Numbered from the stretch's first letter, positions 26,135 through 35,776 are shown. The stretch is DNA of 64,000 bases from Pseudomonas brassicacearum (GCF_003732225.1 NZ_MOBJ01000007.1:329408-393407), one strand, 5' to 3'. Made by a program: numbers and translations. The notes: generated by a model not told the origin, from the sequence alone.

Positions 26135-28249
26135 ATGGCTATGACCAAGACTCTTCATCACCGTGCCTGCCACCTGTGTGAAGCCATTTGCGGCTTGACC
26201 ATCGAAACCACCGCAACCGACGACGCTGGCGTGCAAATCACCTCGATCAAGGGTGATCCGCAGGACAGCTTCAGTCGCGGTCATATCTGCCCCAAGGCAG
26301 TGGCGCTGCAAGATATCCAGAATGACCCCGACCGCCTGCGACAGCCAATGCTGCGGGTTGGCAGCGAGTGGCAAGCGATTGCCTGGGACGAGGCATTCAC
26401 TCTGGTGGCCGAACGCCTGTCGGCGATTCAGGAGCGCCATGGTCAGAACGCCGTCGCGGTTTATCAGGGCAATCCCAGCGTGCACAACTATGGGTTGATG
26501 ACTCACAGCAATTATTTTCTCGGCTTGCTGAAAACCCGCAACCGTTTCTCTGCCACTTCGGTCGATCAATTGCCTCACCATCTCACCAGTCATTTGATGT
26601 ATGGCCATGGTTTGCTGCTGCCGATCCCGGACATCGATCACACCGACTTCATGCTGATCCTGGGTGGTAATCCGCTGGCCTCCAACGGCAGCATCATGAC
26701 CGTGCCGGATGTCGAAAAGCGTTTGAAGGCGATTCAGGCCCGAGGCGGCAAAGTGGTGGTGGTCGATCCGCGTCGCAGTGAGACGGCAGCGATTGCCGAT
26801 CAGCATGTGTTCGTCCGTCCGGGCGGTGACGCGGCCCTGTTATTCGGGTTGCTCAATACATTGTTCGCTGAAGGTCTGACCTGTGGCAGTCATTTGCCGG
26901 TCGACGGGTTGGAGGAGGTCCGTCAGGCCATCGCATCCTTCAGTGCTGAGACCATGAGCCCGTTGTGCGCAGTGCCGGCCGAGCAGATTCGTCAGCTGGC
27001 GCGAGACTTCGCCGCCGCGAAGACCGCCGTGTGTTATGGCCGTATGGGCGTTTCTACTCAGGCGTTCGGCACGCTGTGTCATTGGTTGGTGCAGTTGATC
27101 AATCTGCTCACCGGCAATCTTGATCGGGTGGGCGGTGCGCTGTGCACCGAGCCTGCGGTCGATCTGGTGGCGTCCACTTCGGGCGGGCATTTCAATCTCT
27201 GGCAAAGTCGCGTGTCTGGTCGTCCGGAATACGCCGGTGAGTTGCCGGTGTCGGCGCTGGCCGAAGAGATGCTCACCGAAGGCGAAGGTCAGGTACGGGC
27301 GTTGATCACCGTGGCCGGTAATCCGGTGTTGTCGACACCTAATGGCCGGCAGCTGGAGCAGGCGCTGGACGGGTTGGAATTCATGCTCAGCATCGACCTG
27401 TATATCAACGAGACCACGCGTTATGCCGACCTGATTCTGCCGTCGACTTCGGCGTTGGAAAACGATCACTACGACACCACGTTCAATATGTTCGCGGTGC
27501 GCAATGTCAGCCGTTTCAATCGGGCGATCCTGCCCAAGCCGGAAGGCGCGCTGCACGATTGGGAAATTTTCGTCGGCCTGGCCCAGGCCTTTGCAGCGAA
27601 GACCGGCAAAGAGCTGAAACCTACGATCACTCCGGCGCAGATGATCGACCGCGGCTTGCGAGCCGGACGCTATGGTGATGCGTCGCCGCACAAGCTGTCG
27701 GTGGCAAACTTGTTCGATCATCCTCATGGGGTCGACCTTGGCGCTCTCCAGGCAAACCTGGCGCCGCGTCTGAAAACCGCCAACCAGCGCGTGCAGGCGG
27801 CGCCACCGGCGATCCTGGCCGATCTGGCGCGATTTGCCGCGCTGCAAGCGCCGCCCGCCGATGAACTGTTGATGATCGGTCGCCGCCATGTGCGCAGCAA
27901 TAACTCGTGGATGCACAATTACCACCGCCTGGTAAAAGGCAAGCCGCGTCATCAGTTGTTGATGCACCCGGATGATCTCTCCAGTCGCGGGCTCAGCGAT
28001 GGGCAACGGGTGCGGGTCAGCTCGCGGGTCGGGGTGATCGAAGTCGAGGTGCTGAGCAGCGTCGAGATGATGAAAGGCGTGGTCAGTCTTCCGCACGGTT
28101 GGGGCCATGCCCGGCCGGGCGTGCAGATGACCATTGCCATGGGGCAGCCGGGCTCCAGCGCCAATGACCTGACCGATGAACGCCAACTCGATGAGTTGTC
28201 CGGAAATGCGGCGCTCAATGGTGTACCGGTGACTGTTGCAGCGGCGTAA
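26135..28249 (+). CDS. Molybdopterin-dependent oxidoreductase (bis-MGD, stand-alone)
   Basis: A 704-residue cytoplasmic enzyme of the formate-dehydrogenase/nitrate-reductase superfamily. The N-terminal 4Fe-4S ligands are CHLCEAICG (Cys12, 15, 19) and HICPKA (Cys about 51). Molybdopterin contacts include LILGGNPLASNG and VVDPRRSETA, and the C-terminal molydopterin-dinucleotide domain is at about 585-700. In the segment where many relatives carry the Mo-ligand Cys or SeCys the sequence is RFSATSVDQLPHH, with no Cys, so the Mo ligand differs or is absent. No electron-transfer subunits are adjacent, so its donor and substrate are unknown. Confidence 0.88.
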   Translation: MAMTKTLHHRACHLCEAICGLTIETTATDDAGVQITSIKGDPQDSFSRGHICPKAVALQDIQNDPDRLRQPMLRVGSEWQAIAWDEAFTLVAERLSAIQERHGQNAVAVYQGNPSVHNYGLMTHSNYFLGLLKTRNRFSATSVDQLPHHLTSHLMYGHGLLLPIPDIDHTDFMLILGGNPLASNGSIMTVPDVEKRLKAIQARGGKVVVVDPRRSETAAIADQHVFVRPGGDAALLFGLLNTLFAEGLTCGSHLPVDGLEEVRQAIASFSAETMSPLCAVPAEQIRQLARDFAAAKTAVCYGRMGVSTQAFGTLCHWLVQLINLLTGNLDRVGGALCTEPAVDLVASTSGGHFNLWQSRVSGRPEYAGELPVSALAEEMLTEGEGQVRALITVAGNPVLSTPNGRQLEQALDGLEFMLSIDLYINETTRYADLILPSTSALENDHYDTTFNMFAVRNVSRFNRAILPKPEGALHDWEIFVGLAQAFAAKTGKELKPTITPAQMIDRGLRAGRYGDASPHKLSVANLFDHPHGVDLGALQANLAPRLKTANQRVQAAPPAILADLARFAALQAPPADELLMIGRRHVRSNNSWMHNYHRLVKGKPRHQLLMHPDDLSSRGLSDGQRVRVSSRVGVIEVEVLSSVEMMKGVVSLPHGWGHARPGVQMTIAMGQPGSSANDLTDERQLDELSGNAALNGVPVTVAAA

Positions 28250-28346
28250 GGATGTCTGTCGGGGAGACCGAGCATGGCGCTCGGCTTTCCGTTACAATGC
28301 GTCACCGTGCCGACAACTGAGTCGGAAAGTTCAGCCGAGGTGCTCC

Positions 28347-28688
28347 ATGGATATCATTGAAACTATTAAAGAGCAGATTGCTAACAACACCATTCTGCTT
28401 TACATGAAAGGCTCGCCGAATGCCCCGCAGTGTGGCTTCTCCGCGAAAGCCGCTCAGGCCGTCATGGGCTGTGGTGAGAAGTTCGCTTACGTGGACATCC
28501 TGCAGAACCCCGAGATCCGTGCCAACCTGCCAAAGTACGCCAACTGGCCAACCTTCCCGCAACTGTGGGTCGGTGGTGAGCTGGTCGGTGGTAGCGACAT
28601 CATGACTGAAATGGCCGCTGACGGTTCGTTGCAGGCCACGATCAAAGCGGCTGTCGAAAAAGCCGCTGCTGCCAAGACCGAAGCCTGA
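28347..28688 (+). CDS. grxD: Monothiol glutaredoxin (CGFS type)
   Basis: A 113-residue monothiol glutaredoxin of the Grx4 family, which carries and transfers 2Fe-2S clusters with glutathione. The active site is PQCGFSAKA near residue 28, and the glutathione-binding segments WPTFPQLWVGGELVGG follow near 71. The start at 28347 has a weak GAGG upstream. It is followed by a repeat and a bidirectional terminator, convergent with bacterioferritin. Confidence 0.93.
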   Translation: MDIIETIKEQIANNTILLYMKGSPNAPQCGFSAKAAQAVMGCGEKFAYVDILQNPEIRANLPKYANWPTFPQLWVGGELVGGSDIMTEMAADGSLQATIKAAVEKAAAAKTEA

Positions 28689-28764
28689 TCAGGATGCGCT
28701 TGCAGGCATTACCAATTCCTACGGACTGACATTCACAATAAAGTCGTGGATGTATCCGACTCCT

Positions 28765-28798
28765 GTAGGAGCTGCCGCAGGCTGCGATCTTTTGATCT
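28765..28798 (+). repeat. Single REP, family C
   Basis: GTAGGAGCTGCCGCAGGCTG followed by CGATCTTTTGATC, as in the other family C copies. Confidence 0.75.
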
Positions 28799-28808
28799 TC
28801 AAGATGTA

Positions 28809-28845
28809 AAAAAGCCCCGCTTCTCGCAAGAGAGCGGGGCTTTTT
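28809..28845. terminator. Bidirectional terminator between grxD and bfr
   Basis: AAAAAGCCCCGC pairs with GCGGGGCTTTTT around a 13-base loop, giving T-runs on both strands for two convergent genes. Confidence 0.92.
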
Positions 28846-28872
28846 ATTAAGTCGAGATCAGCGCCGTATAAA

Positions 28873-29346
28873 TTATTCGTCGCCCATCTGCGATTGCAGA
28901 TAGTTCTCAAGACCCACTTTGTCGATCAGACTCAGTTGAGTTTCCAGCCAGTCGATATGTTCTTCTTCGGATTCGAGAATATCTTCGAGCAGTTCACGGC
29001 TGCCGAAGTCACCGACTGTTTCGCAATGGGCGATAGCCACTTTGAGGTCGGCATGGCCGGTGCGCTCGATGCGCAGGTCACACTCGAGCATTTCCTTGGT
29101 GTGCTCGCCGATGTGCAGCTTGCCCAGGTCCTGGACGTTCGGCAGGCCTTCGAGAAACAGGATGCGCTTGATCAGCTTGTCCGCGTGCTTCATCTCGTCG
29201 ATGGACTCGTGGTACTCGTGCTTGCCAAGCTTGTTCAGGCCCCAATCTTCATACATGCGGGCATGCAGGAAGTACTGATTGATTGCGACCAGCTCATTGG
29301 CAAGAATCTTGTTGAGGTGCTGGATGACTGTGATGTCGCCTTTCAT
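28873..29346 (-). CDS. bfr: Bacterioferritin (heme-containing, BfrB type)
   Basis: A 157-residue bacterioferritin that oxidises and stores iron in a 24-subunit shell. Di-iron ligands Glu18, Glu51, His54, Glu94, Glu127 and His130 fit the visible sequence, and the heme-ligand methionine is Met52 (IDEMKHAD), so this is the heme-binding type. Start at 29346 (MKGDIT) has AGGAG upstream; two in-frame upstream codons lack such a site. The partner ferredoxin bfd lies immediately beyond. Confidence 0.95.
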   Translation of the reverse strand: MKGDITVIQHLNKILANELVAINQYFLHARMYEDWGLNKLGKHEYHESIDEMKHADKLIKRILFLEGLPNVQDLGKLHIGEHTKEMLECDLRIERTGHADLKVAIAHCETVGDFGSRELLEDILESEEEHIDWLETQLSLIDKVGLENYLQSQMGDE

Positions 29347-29503
29347 GATGGGCTCCTGTCCTTTAATTACCATATATAAGGCGGAGTTTGAGCTGAGCAG
29401 TGGTTAGTGTCAAACCTAAGTTATTGAATACTATATGAAAATTAATCGGAATAAGAATGTTTGTGTTCCGCATCCTTGCGCTAAGCAATTGAATTGCGGG
29501 CAT

Positions 29504-29530
29504 AAAAAAACCGGACGCTAAGTCCGGTTC
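29504..29530 (-). terminator. Terminator of bfd
   Basis: AACCGGAC pairs with GTCCGGTT, followed on the minus strand by a seven-base T-run, 17 bases past the bfd stop. Confidence 0.9.
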
Positions 29531-29546
29531 TTTAGAATGTTCTATT

Positions 29547-29765
29547 TTACGCTGCCGAAAATTCTACAGGGTAGGGGATCGCCGCCTGGCTCAATTGCAG
29601 GTCGGCCAAGGTTTCGCGAACCACTTGCTTGGCAAGGCAGGCGCATTTGCCGCATTGGCTGGCAACGCCGGTGGCTTGGCGCACCTCGCGGTAGCTGCAG
29701 CAACCTTCATAGATCGCATCGCGGATTTTTCCGTCGGTGACGCCAGTGCAGAGGCAGACATACAT
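29547..29765 (-). CDS. bfd: Bacterioferritin-associated ferredoxin
   Basis: A 72-residue 2Fe-2S protein that binds bacterioferritin and delivers electrons to release stored iron. The four cluster cysteines have the Bfd spacing, CxC (Cys4, Cys6) and CxxC (Cys38, Cys41); further cysteines at 22, 23 and 43 are not part of it. It is transcribed separately from bfr, behind a Fur-like site, which suits expression under iron starvation while the store is opened. Confidence 0.95.
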   Translation of the reverse strand: MYVCLCTGVTDGKIRDAIYEGCCSYREVRQATGVASQCGKCACLAKQVVRETLADLQLSQAAIPYPVEFSAA

Positions 29766-29818
29766 AAAGTGAGAACCGTCGTTGGTTGTGGCTCAGTTGC
29801 GACGGATCTTAATGTTAA

Positions 29819-29833
29819 CGAGAATGATTGTCA
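29819..29833. promoter_or_regulatory. Fur box upstream of bfd
   Basis: CGAGAAT-G-ATTGTCA matches the 7-1-7 Fur consensus TGATAAT-n-ATTATCA at 11 of 14 positions. It lies 54 bases before the bfd start. Confidence 0.65.
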
Positions 29834-30081
29834 AAGTGGTTTCGACAGGCTTTACGCCAGAGCAGCGATTGCCTGACGAACGGCATAATGCGGCCCGGGA
29901 TGGTGTCATTAAGCCTGCGTCGAGGTTTTTGATGTCGTTGTAAAAAGCGCTAAGGACAGGTGAAAAACGCGGTGTATGATGTCCGGTCTTTGCGAAGGGC
30001 ACTCGAGTCATGAACCTGTCGTTTATCCGCGACAGACTGGTTCGATGCCGTTCTTCACGCCACCACACCAGGAGATATCCA

Positions 30082-30684
30082 ATGAGCGTACTCGTAGGCA
30101 AACAAGCCCCTGACTTCACCGTACCGGCCGTACTCGGCAATGGCGAGATCGTTGACAGCTTCACCCTGTCCTCGGCCATCAAAGGCAAATACGGCCTGGT
30201 GTTCTTCTACCCACTGGACTTCACCTTCGTTTGCCCGTCCGAGCTGATCGCTCTGGACCACCGCATGGCTGACTTCAAGGCACGCAACGTTGAAGTGATC
30301 GCTGTTTCGATCGACTCGCACTTCACTCACAACGCCTGGCGCAACACCCCGATCAATGCCGGCGGCATCGGTCAGGTTCAATACACCATGGCTGCCGACA
30401 TCAAGCAGGACATCATGAAAGCCTACGACGTTCAGTCCGCAGACGGCGTGGCTTTCCGTGGCGCATTCCTGATCGACGACAAAGGTGTTGTTCGCTCGCA
30501 GATCGTCAACGACCTGCCACTGGGCCGTAACATGGAAGAACTGATTCGTCTGGTCGACGCCCTGCAATTCCACGAAGAGCACGGCGAAGTTTGCCCGGCT
30601 AACTGGAAAAAAGGCGACAAGGGCATGACTGCTTCGCCAGAAGGCGTTGCGGCTTACCTGACCGAGAACGCTGGCAAGCTGTAA
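30082..30684 (+). CDS. 2-Cys peroxiredoxin (AhpC/TSA family)
   Basis: A 200-residue typical 2-Cys peroxiredoxin. The peroxidatic cysteine is in TFVCPSEL near residue 51 and the resolving cysteine in EVCPANW near 173. It reduces hydrogen peroxide and organic peroxides using thioredoxin or AhpF-type partners. Start at 30082 (MSVLVG) has AGGAG eight bases upstream; an in-frame start at 30010 would add 24 residues unlike the family. Placement by bfd and bacterioferritin suggests protection against iron-driven peroxide stress. Confidence 0.92.
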   Translation: MSVLVGKQAPDFTVPAVLGNGEIVDSFTLSSAIKGKYGLVFFYPLDFTFVCPSELIALDHRMADFKARNVEVIAVSIDSHFTHNAWRNTPINAGGIGQVQYTMAADIKQDIMKAYDVQSADGVAFRGAFLIDDKGVVRSQIVNDLPLGRNMEELIRLVDALQFHEEHGEVCPANWKKGDKGMTASPEGVAAYLTENAGKL

Positions 30685-30700
30685 GCCACGCGTCAGGCAT

Positions 30701-30729
30701 AAAAAACCGGCCTCAGTGGCCGGTTTTTT
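30701..30729. terminator. Bidirectional terminator between peroxiredoxin and rnt
   Basis: AAAAAACCGGCC pairs with GGCCGGTTTTTT around a five-base loop, with T-runs on both strands. Confidence 0.93.
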
Positions 30730-30756
30730 ATGGGCGGGATAAATCCTGCGACTGAA

Positions 30757-31431
30757 TCAGTCGTTGAAGTCTTCCCAGCCGCCCATTTGCTTCCAGCGAT
30801 TGACGATGCCGCAGAACAGATCGGCCGTCTTCTCGGTGTCGTAGCGTGCCGAGTGAGCCTCGCGACCGTCGAAGTCGATGTCCGCGGCCTGGCATGCCTT
30901 GGCCAGGACGGTTTGACCGTAAGCCAGACCTGCCAGCGTCGCGGTGTCGAAGCTGGAGAACGGGTGAAACGGATTGCGCTTCATGTCCAGGCGCGTGACG
31001 GCGGCGTTGAGGAAGCCCAGGTCGAAGCTGCTGTTGTGACCGACCAGGATCGCCCGTTTGCAGCCGTTGGCCTTCAGTGCCTTGCGCACACCACGGAAGA
31101 TATCGGTCAGCGCCGCCTCTTCACTCACGGCCATGCGCAGTGGGTGATCGAGTTTGATTCCGGTGAACTCCAGCGCTGCGGCTTCGATGTTGGCACCTTC
31201 GAACGGTTCTACACGGAAGAAGTAGGTGTGATCGGGGTACACAAAACCTTTTTCGTCCATGGCGATGGTCGTGGCGGCAATTTCCAGCAAGGCGTCAGTG
31301 GCGCAGTTGAAACCACCGGTTTCAACGTCGACGACGACTGGCAGATATCCACGGAACCTGGCTGCCATCGGGTGGCGTGAACCACCACCGCCTGAACCTT
31401 CCTGTTCGTCGTCGAAATGGTCTTCACTCAC
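30757..31431 (-). CDS. rnt: Ribonuclease T
   Basis: A 224-residue DEDDh 3-prime exonuclease that trims tRNA CCA ends and matures 5S and 23S rRNA. ExoI has VVDVETGGF (catalytic Asp/Glu near 34), ExoII has [11 protein letters not shown] near 128 and ExoIII has [10 protein letters not shown] near 190 with the catalytic His and Asp. A short Gly-rich N-terminal tail (EGSGGGGS) precedes the domain. It overlaps the pyrC stop by four bases. Confidence 0.94.
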   Translation of the reverse strand: MSEDHFDDEQEGSGGGGSRHPMAARFRGYLPVVVDVETGGFNCATDALLEIAATTIAMDEKGFVYPDHTYFFRVEPFEGANIEAAALEFTGIKLDHPLRMAVSEEAALTDIFRGVRKALKANGCKRAILVGHNSSFDLGFLNAAVTRLDMKRNPFHPFSSFDTATLAGLAYGQTVLAKACQAADIDFDGREAHSARYDTEKTADLFCGIVNRWKQMGGWEDFND

Positions 31432-32474
31432 GCGTGTTCCTCCAGCAGGCGCCAGCGCAGTTTTTCACCGGCGCGCAGCGGGATGACAGTCAGCTCGCCG
31501 AACGGCAGGCTGGTTGGGGCGGTCCATTCTTCGCGGACCAGGGTAATGCGATCGGTGTTCGCCGGCAGGCCGTAGAAACGCGGGCCATTGAGGCTGGCGA
31601 AGGCTTCGAGCTTGTCCAGCGCATTGCGCTGTTCGAAAGCCTCGGCGTACAGCTCGATCGCGGCATAAGCGGTGTAGCAACCGGCACAGCCACAGGCTGC
31701 TTCTTTGGCGTGCTGGGCGTGCGGGGCCGAGTCCGTGCCCAGGAAGAACTTCTCGCTGCCGCTGGTGGCGGCGTCAAGGAGGGCGACCTGGTGTGTATTG
31801 CGCTTGAGAATCGGCAGGCAATAGAAGTGCGGACGAATCCCGCCCACCAGCATGTGGTTGCGGTTATACAGCAGGTGGTGAGCGGTGATGGTTGCGCCAA
31901 CGTTGGCCGAAGCCTCGTTGACGAACTGCACGGCGTCGCTGGTGGTGATGTGTTCGAACACCACTTTGAGCGTTGGGAAACGCTCCACGACCCGGCGCAT
32001 GTGCTCGTCGATGAAGATTTTTTCGCGGTCAAAGACATCGACGTCGTTACGGGTGATTTCACCGTGAATCAACAAGGGCATCCCGACCTCGGCCATGGCC
32101 TCGATCGCAGGGAAGATCTTGTCGATGCTGGTAACACCGGAGTCCGAGTTGGTGGTCGCGCCAGCCGGATACAGCTTGGCGGCGTGAACGAAACCGCAGG
32201 CCTTGGCCGCGCGAATTTCATCGGGGGTAGTCCGGTCGGTCAGGTAGAGCACCATCAACGGTTCGAAACGGCTGCCGGCCGGGCGCGCAGCGAGAATGCG
32301 CTGGCGATAGGCGTCGGCTTCAGCGGCGTTACGCACCGGTGGTACCAGGTTAGGCATGATGATGGCGCGACCAAAGGTGCGCGCGACATCCGCGACAGTA
32401 TTGGGCAACACAGCACCATCGCGAAGATGAATATGCCAGTCGTCGGGACGCAGCAGGGTCAGGCGGTCGGACAT
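31428..32474 (-). CDS. pyrC: Dihydroorotase, PyrC type
   Basis: A 348-residue zinc amidohydrolase of the class II (E. coli PyrC) type that cyclises carbamoyl aspartate in pyrimidine synthesis. The metal-binding HIHLRD is at about 14-19, carboxylated lysine in AAKLYPAG near 100, HGE near 140, ITAHHL near 178 and GTDSAPH near 250. Start at 32474 (MSDRLTL) gives the family length; longer in-frame starts would add residues not present in homologues. Translationally coupled to rnt. Confidence 0.95.
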   Translation of the reverse strand: MSDRLTLLRPDDWHIHLRDGAVLPNTVADVARTFGRAIIMPNLVPPVRNAAEADAYRQRILAARPAGSRFEPLMVLYLTDRTTPDEIRAAKACGFVHAAKLYPAGATTNSDSGVTSIDKIFPAIEAMAEVGMPLLIHGEITRNDVDVFDREKIFIDEHMRRVVERFPTLKVVFEHITTSDAVQFVNEASANVGATITAHHLLYNRNHMLVGGIRPHFYCLPILKRNTHQVALLDAATSGSEKFFLGTDSAPHAQHAKEAACGCAGCYTAYAAIELYAEAFEQRNALDKLEAFASLNGPRFYGLPANTDRITLVREEWTAPTSLPFGELTVIPLRAGEKLRWRLLEEHA

Positions 32475-32630
32475 TGGGGATTCCAGGCGGGTCAAACTCA
32501 AGGGAATGCTACCGGAAAAGACTCATCCAGGCACTCGCTATCAAGTTTTGCAGCAAGCTTCCGATATGACAAAGGTATGCCGTAATCATATGTATCGGTC
32601 TTTTTGTTGTAGAAGCCAGTGGAGCCTCCC

Positions 32631-33539
32631 GTGCGCCAGCGTTATTTAGCCTTGCTCAGCGTGTTTGCCAGCCTTCCTGCGATGGCTCTCACTTTCCAGA
32701 CGCGTCTGGAGAGCATCGAGTGGACGGTCGAAGGCGACAAATTCGAATGTCGCCTGACCCAACCGATTACCGATTTCGGCTCGGGTGAGTTCGTGCGGCG
32801 CGCGGGCGAGCAGGCAATCTTTCGTCTGAAGGCTTACAACCCAATGCTCGCGGGCGGTTCGGCGACCTTGCTGGCTGCCGAGGCGCCTTGGCAACCTGGG
32901 CGTGGTGATATCAATCTGGGGTCAGTCAAAGTCGGCAGCGGCGAGGTGCTGTTCAACAGTTCTCAGCTCCAGGCCGGACGCCTTATTGGTGGCTTGATGG
33001 ACGGTCGAAGTCCGTTGGTTCGTCATTACTCGCGCGATGGCGGGGTGTCGGAAGTCCGTTTGTTGCCGGTCAAATTCAGCAAGGCCTACGCCGATTACCA
33101 GGTGTGCGTCGCCAAGTTGCTGCCGATGAATTACGAACAGGTGAAGCAGGCCGAAGTTGGTTTCCCGGGTGGCGGTATCGATCTGGACGCGCAGGCCAAG
33201 GCCAAGCTGCAGGTCATGCTGACGTTCATGAAGGCCGACCCGACGGTCAATCACATCGAACTCGACGGTCATTCCGACAACAGCGGCAATCGCCTGACCA
33301 ATCGTGACCTGTCCCGGCGCAGAGCGCTGGCGGTGATGGACTTCTTCAAGGCCAATGGCATTCAGGAGTCGCAAATCACGATGCGTTTTCACGGCGAACG
33401 TTATCCGTTGGCCCCCAACACCAACACCGCCAATCGGGCGAAGAATCGCCGGGTCAACGTTCACCTTGAGCGCGTCGCACCCACCGACAAACCGGCCCCG
33501 CAAGTCAGTTCGACAGGCACCGCTGCGGCGACCTCCTGA
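32631..33539 (+). CDS. MotY-like OmpA-family protein (sodium-type flagellar stator/T-ring component)
   Basis: A 302-residue exported protein. The start is taken as GTG at 32631 with GGAG six bases upstream; a GTG at 32619 is less likely. Signal peptide with cleavage after AMA near 20. An N-terminal MotY-type beta domain is followed from about 180 by an OmpA/MotB peptidoglycan-binding domain with the DGHSDNSGNRLTNRDLSRRRA signature, where the aspartate and arginine bind diaminopimelate. The N-terminal region and total length fit MotY, and the gene before argG in P. aeruginosa is annotated motY, but the two flanking flagellar partners are absent here. Confidence 0.75.
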   Translation: MRQRYLALLSVFASLPAMALTFQTRLESIEWTVEGDKFECRLTQPITDFGSGEFVRRAGEQAIFRLKAYNPMLAGGSATLLAAEAPWQPGRGDINLGSVKVGSGEVLFNSSQLQAGRLIGGLMDGRSPLVRHYSRDGGVSEVRLLPVKFSKAYADYQVCVAKLLPMNYEQVKQAEVGFPGGGIDLDAQAKAKLQVMLTFMKADPTVNHIELDGHSDNSGNRLTNRDLSRRRALAVMDFFKANGIQESQITMRFHGERYPLAPNTNTANRAKNRRVNVHLERVAPTDKPAPQVSSTGTAAATS

Positions 33540-33551
33540 ACCTGCTGAAAT

Positions 33552-33609
33552 CGTCGCTCGCTCGACATAATCTGTCGCTTCGTCATCATAAGCTGTCGCG
33601 CCACTGTAA
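33552..33609. promoter_or_regulatory. ArgR-binding array (three direct half-sites) upstream of argG
   Basis: Three half-sites start at 33552, 33573 and 33594, exactly 21 bp apart: CGTCGC-N8-CA, TGTCGC-N8-CA and the perfect TGTCGC-N8-AA. This is the arrangement known for P. aeruginosa ArgR. The last copy lies 60 bases before the argG ATG, suggesting repression by arginine. Confidence 0.78.
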
Positions 33610-33668
33610 ATTATCCTCTCGCGGCGGTAGACTTCTCTGCTTTCCGTAGAACCCCGTGGAGTGATGGC

Positions 33669-34886
33669 ATGGCGGACGTAAACAAGGTCGTTCTGGCGTA
33701 TTCCGGCGGCCTGGACACTTCGGTGATCCTCAAGTGGCTGCAGGATACTTATAACTGTGAAGTGGTGACCTTTACCGCTGACCTGGGTCAGGGTGAAGAG
33801 GTCGAGCCGGCCCGCGCCAAGGCACAAGCCATGGGCGTAAAAGAAATCTACATCGACGATCTGCGCGAAGAATTCGTGCGTGATTTCGTTTTCCCGATGT
33901 TCCGCGCCAACACCGTTTACGAAGGCGAGTACCTGCTGGGTACTTCCATCGCTCGTCCGTTGATCGCCAAACGCCTGATCGAAATCGCCAACGAAACCGG
34001 CGCTGACGCCATTTCCCATGGCGCGACCGGCAAGGGTAACGACCAGGTTCGCTTCGAACTGGGCGCCTATGCACTCAAGCCTGGCGTGAAAGTGATCGCT
34101 CCTTGGCGCGAGTGGGACCTGCTGTCTCGCGAGAAGCTGATGGACTATGCCGCGAAGCATGCGATCCCGATCGAGCGTCACGGCAAGAAAAAATCCCCGT
34201 ACTCGATGGATGCCAACCTGCTGCACATCTCCTATGAGGGCGGCGTGCTGGAAGACACCTGGACCGAGCACGAAGAAGACATGTGGCGTTGGACCGTCTC
34301 CCCGGAGAACGCTCCCGACAAGCCGCAGTACCTGGAACTGACCTACCGCAACGGCGACATCGTTGCACTGGACGGCGTCGAAATGACCCCGGCTACCGTG
34401 CTGGCGACCCTGAACCGTATCGGTGGCGAACACGGTATCGGCCGTCTGGACATCGTCGAGAACCGTTACGTCGGCATGAAGTCCCGTGGCTGCTACGAAA
34501 CTCCTGGCGGCACCATCATGTTGCGCGCTCACCGGGCGATCGAATCGATCACTCTGGATCGTGAAGTGGCTCACCTCAAAGACGAGCTGATGCCTAAATA
34601 CGCCAGCCTGATCTACACCGGTTACTGGTGGAGCCCTGAGCGTCTGATGCTGCAACAGATGATCGATGCTTCCCAGGCGCATGTGAACGGCGTGGTTCGC
34701 CTGAAGCTGTACAAGGGCAACGTGATCGTCACCGGCCGCAAGTCCGACGAATCGTTGTTCGACGCCAACATTGCTACCTTCGAGGAAGATGGCGGCGCCT
34801 ACAACCAGGCTGATGCAGCCGGCTTCATCAAGCTGAACGCTCTGCGTATGCGGATTGCCGCAAACAAAGGCCGCAAGCTGTTCTGA
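33669..34886 (+). CDS. argG: Argininosuccinate synthase
   Basis: A 405-residue cytosolic enzyme that joins citrulline and aspartate using ATP in arginine synthesis. The PP-motif [11 protein letters not shown] is at 9-19, with [13 protein letters not shown] near 118 and the [10 protein letters not shown] region near 275. Length is standard. The ATG is preceded by GTGGAGTG. Three ArgR half-sites lie just upstream, so it is probably co-regulated with argF. Confidence 0.97.
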   Translation: MADVNKVVLAYSGGLDTSVILKWLQDTYNCEVVTFTADLGQGEEVEPARAKAQAMGVKEIYIDDLREEFVRDFVFPMFRANTVYEGEYLLGTSIARPLIAKRLIEIANETGADAISHGATGKGNDQVRFELGAYALKPGVKVIAPWREWDLLSREKLMDYAAKHAIPIERHGKKKSPYSMDANLLHISYEGGVLEDTWTEHEEDMWRWTVSPENAPDKPQYLELTYRNGDIVALDGVEMTPATVLATLNRIGGEHGIGRLDIVENRYVGMKSRGCYETPGGTIMLRAHRAIESITLDREVAHLKDELMPKYASLIYTGYWWSPERLMLQQMIDASQAHVNGVVRLKLYKGNVIVTGRKSDESLFDANIATFEEDGGAYNQADAAGFIKLNALRMRIAANKGRKLF

Positions 34887-34905
34887 TGCTGTTGGCATGA
34901 TCAAC

Positions 34906-34938
34906 CATCGTGGCCCCGCGTGTAACGGGGTCACGATG
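34906..34938 (+). terminator. Hairpin after argG
   Basis: CATCGTGGCCCCG pairs with CGGGGTCACGATG (one G-U pair) around a seven-base loop, 20 bases after the argG stop. No T-run follows, so it may stabilise the mRNA or act as a weak terminator. Confidence 0.55.
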
Positions 34939-35083
34939 GGATCGAAGAATTCGTGTTTGGATATTCGTATCCTGAATCTGCGTCACTCAGTCTGGGGCTT
35001 TAGTTGCCTGGATTGTCTGTATCTCCTCTCTGTTCTGTCTGGGTCAGAAACGACGTGTCCTGTTGCTTGATACAGGGCAGTGG

Positions 35084-35776
35084 TCAGTGCTGGCTGACGA
35101 CGGTCATCGCCAGTGTGCTCAAGTTATAAGTCATGTAGAAAGACTGTGTGGGTTCTATTGTTTTTGCATCTGATTTTTTGAGTGCTTTTTCGTTAACCAG
35201 ATGTTCCGACTCACAGCTCGTAAGAAATACGATCGTTTCACTGTGGCTGTGTTTTTTCAATGGGATAGCTGTCATCAGGTTGCCGAGATCTTTCTTCTTG
35301 CGTATCCATCGGGCATCAATGATCCGTATGCCGTGTATCGAAGCAGGTAAAGGCACCTGGTACTGGGTGGACTGATTTGCGATGAACGTTATATAGGCGG
35401 GTGGGTCTTGCGTGCTCTGAAGCAGATAGTCAGGTTTGTCTCGCTTGATTGAATTCGGTTGATTGTCCTTTTCAACAGGGGCATTGATCGAGGTTTTTTT
35501 GCTTTTTTCTGGTCGAGCAGAGTCGTCGATGACTTTGATAAATTGCTTGCTCTTTTGGAAGTCAGAAGGTGCATACAATGATTTGTAGTTGAAGTTTAGC
35601 GTGATAAAGAACAGGAACAGCAGGTAAAAAGGAAAGCTGATCAGAAACCAGATGTAAGTCTGGCGCTCCTGGTTGTCGAGGAAGGGCAACGATACCGCCG
35701 CCGACGTTTCGGAGAGTGCCGCGAATATCGCAATTATAGTCATCGGGTTGGTTATTTTCTTTTGAGGTTTTGTCAT
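35084..35776 (-). CDS. Unknown two-helix membrane protein in an AT-rich patch
   Basis: A 230-residue lysine-rich protein I do not recognise. Two hydrophobic segments lie at about 11-31 and 42-61, followed by a long polar tail (62-230) that contains a KSKKTS-rich linker and a more structured end with PLPASIHGIRIIDARW and TIVFLTSCES. That suggests a membrane anchor with a soluble domain on one side. Its base composition is visibly richer in A+T than the neighbours, and codon use includes many AAA and ATA/TTA-type codons, so it may be recently acquired. It lies between argG and an orphan response regulator; the P. aeruginosa order differs here. Confidence 0.65.
   Translation of the reverse strand: MTKPQKKITNPMTIIAIFAALSETSAAVSLPFLDNQERQTYIWFLISFPFYLLFLFFITLNFNYKSLYAPSDFQKSKQFIKVIDDSARPEKSKKTSINAPVEKDNQPNSIKRDKPDYLLQSTQDPPAYITFIANQSTQYQVPLPASIHGIRIIDARWIRKKKDLGNLMTAIPLKKHSHSETIVFLTSCESEHLVNEKALKKSDAKTIEPTQSFYMTYNLSTLAMTVVSQH

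Noticed and set aside
32922..34934. A 670-codon minus-strand frame over argG and the MotY-like gene
   Set aside because: Antisense to two clear genes, with no recognisable domain and no ribosome site.
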